Positions 4,898 to 6,008 of a stretch of DNA of 6,008 nucleotides are shown in pieces (the stretch's first letter is position 1; every line of letters starts with the position of its first letter). Position numbers and translations under genes: made by a program. The notes beneath the pieces were generated by a model. The model was not told the origin of the DNA and did not search any database. It saw nothing but the letters and a program-made list of their open reading frames with translations. Source of the stretch: Bryobacterales bacterium. Lineage in GTDB: Bacteria > Acidobacteriota > Terriglobia > Bryobacterales > Bryobacteraceae. The stretch is from contig PLMF01000264.1 of assembly GCA_003142355.1 (NCBI GenBank), forward strand, positions 12,754-18,761, written 5' to 3'.

Positions 4898-6008
4898 CAG
4901 TGACGTTGACGTAATAGAGATCCGTCGCCACCTCGAATTGGTCTTTGGGGAGCGGCGTCTCCATGGTCTGCCAGCCGGTTGTGGGTCGAATGATCTGCCA
5001 GTGGTCTTTTGTTCCGACGCGCACCGGCATGGCGAACGCCGGCTCATCGGCCTTCCAGCGATAGGAGACGGTGCCCTTGGCGTCGTCGAACGTCAGCTCC
5101 AGGGTTGGAAGCGCGGCGTGGCGCAGATACTGATCGAAGACCGGCGTCAGGTTCATTCCGGTTTTCCGGTTGAAGTACTCGACCACATCCTCGGTCATGA
5201 TGTTCCGATACTTGAAGTGCTGGTAGAAGCCGCGGATGAGCGCCCACCAGCGGCGGTCATCGTTCACAATGCTGCGAAGCGTGTTGAGGAAGAGCGCGCC
5301 CTTGAAGTACATGTCCTGCGGCGGTGTGGCGTTGACGCCCCGCGGGGCGATGATCGGGAGGGCGTTTTTGACTTTCGATTTGTACCCGTTGGTGTACTTC
5401 AGGGCATCCTTGCGCCCCCACATGTATTCGACGTAGAGGCACTCGAGGTAGGTGGCCCAGCCTTCGTGAATCCACATGTCGGACACGTCGGCGGCGGTGA
5501 TGCTGTTGCCGAACCACTCGTGCGCACTTTCGTGAATGATGATGAAGTCGAACCTCGGGCTGATGCCGACGCCGGTCCAGTCGCGCTCCAGGTAGCCGTT
5601 GGCGAAGTGGTTGCCGTAGGTCACCGCGCTCTGGTGCTCCATGCCGGAATAGGGCGCTTCGATCAGCTTGTAGCCGTCCTTCCGGAACGGATACGCGCCG
5701 AAGTAGTGCTGGAAGGCCTGGAGCATACCCTTGGCCTGAACGAATTGCTTCCTGGCCTTGTCCAGGTCTTCGGGCAAGGCGTAGAAGTCGAGCGGCAGGC
5801 TGCCCAGCCGGCCGGCGAAGTGCTGGTAGTTACCGATGTTCAGCGAGACGTCGTAGTTGTTGATGGGGTAGTGGACGCGCCAGTCCCAGCGCGTGTAGCC
5901 GTCGCCGAGGTCGGTCTTGCCCACGAACTTCCCGTTGGAGACGTCGACCAGACCGTTGGGAATGGACACGCTGATTTGCATGTTCTCGACCTCGTCGCGC
6001 CACTGGTC
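4851..6008 (-). CDS. M1-family metallopeptidase (aminopeptidase), C-terminal part
   Basis: C-terminal 385 codons of a zinc aminopeptidase of the M1 (aminopeptidase N-like) family; the start lies beyond the right edge and the frame is open there, beginning DQWRDEVENMQISV. Such enzymes remove N-terminal residues from peptides. The catalytic core is intact: zinc-binding HESAHEWFGNS (HExxH at 5534-5520) with the third ligand Glu in WIHEGWATYLE, 18 residues after the second His as expected, and the transition-state Tyr in MYFKGALFLNTLR. The substrate N-terminus-binding motif, GAMEN in classical members, reads YSGMEHQSAVTYGN (about 5651-5610), a form I associate with Acidobacteria and Bacteroidetes members. 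After the catalytic domain comes a beta-sandwich (about 5112-4890). The last residues, from about SSPGRSLPC to the stop, are antisense to the end of the PEGA-like gene and may be a tail acquired by loss of an earlier stop. Where it is exported cannot be judged without the N-terminus. Confidence 0.95.
   Translation of the reverse strand, partial: DQWRDEVENMQISVSIPNGLVDVSNGKFVGKTDLGDGYTRWDWRVHYPINNYDVSLNIGNYQHFAGRLGSLPLDFYALPEDLDKARKQFVQAKGMLQAFQHYFGAYPFRKDGYKLIEAPYSGMEHQSAVTYGNHFANGYLERDWTGVGISPRFDFIIIHESAHEWFGNSITAADVSDMWIHEGWATYLECLYVEYMWGRKDALKYTNGYKSKVKNALPIIAPRGVNATPPQDMYFKGALFLNTLRSIVNDDRRWWALIRGFYQHFKYRNIMTEDVVEYFNRKTGMNLTPVFDQYLRHAALPTLELTFDDAKGTVSYRWKADEPAFAMPVRVGTKDHWQIIRPTTGWQTMETPLPKDQFEVATDLYYVNVTVTSSPGRSLPCPLQS

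Overview
The window is GC-rich bacterial chromosome with dense coding on both strands and strong G/C preference at third codon positions in the real genes. The gene families point to a soil-type Acidobacteria relative of the Solibacter/Bryobacter sort: a LytS-type kinase with a 5TMR domain, a divergent PilZ-like protein, an MscL with a zinc ribbon, a DUF481 barrel protein, a PEGA-type protein and a GMEH-type M1 aminopeptidase. That placement is inferred from family resemblance; there is no rRNA or other marker to prove it. I see no tRNA, CRISPR array, insertion sequence or integrase.

Layout. Positions 1-95 (minus) hold either the start of a gene running off the left edge or a terminator-like stretch after the kinase. 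A membrane sensor histidine kinase (92-1417, minus) and GTP cyclohydrolase II, ribA (1470-2087, plus), are divergently transcribed. Their 52-bp gap holds a palindromic -10 box usable on both strands, next to a perfect 9-bp inverted repeat that covers the kinase start codon. Next on the plus strand come a PilZ-like protein (2238-2579) and an unrecognised 102-residue protein (2626-2934), probably co-transcribed. On the minus strand mscL (3763-4221) overlaps by 4 bp (ATGA) a DUF481-family gene (3206-3766). A plus-strand secreted PEGA-like protein (4358-4897) converges on, and overlaps by 47 bp, the end of an M1 aminopeptidase gene (4851-6008, minus) that is cut by the right edge.

The most striking region is 2960-3766. 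The DUF481 gene looks internally deleted and rearranged. Its signal peptide and N-terminal domain are intact, but pieces of the barrel domain are missing. After a premature stop, a recognisable C-terminal barrel segment continues in the same frame (3148-3044). Between the two lies a fragment of about 45 bp that reads as DUF481 sequence only on the opposite strand (about 3143-3190), so one piece of the gene seems to have been inverted and moved. This is either a decaying gene or an assembly error.

The genes do not form one pathway. Most act at the cell envelope (sensor kinase, tension-gated channel, outer-membrane-type protein, two exported proteins), with one flavin biosynthesis gene among them. 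I found no convincing new multi-gene system.
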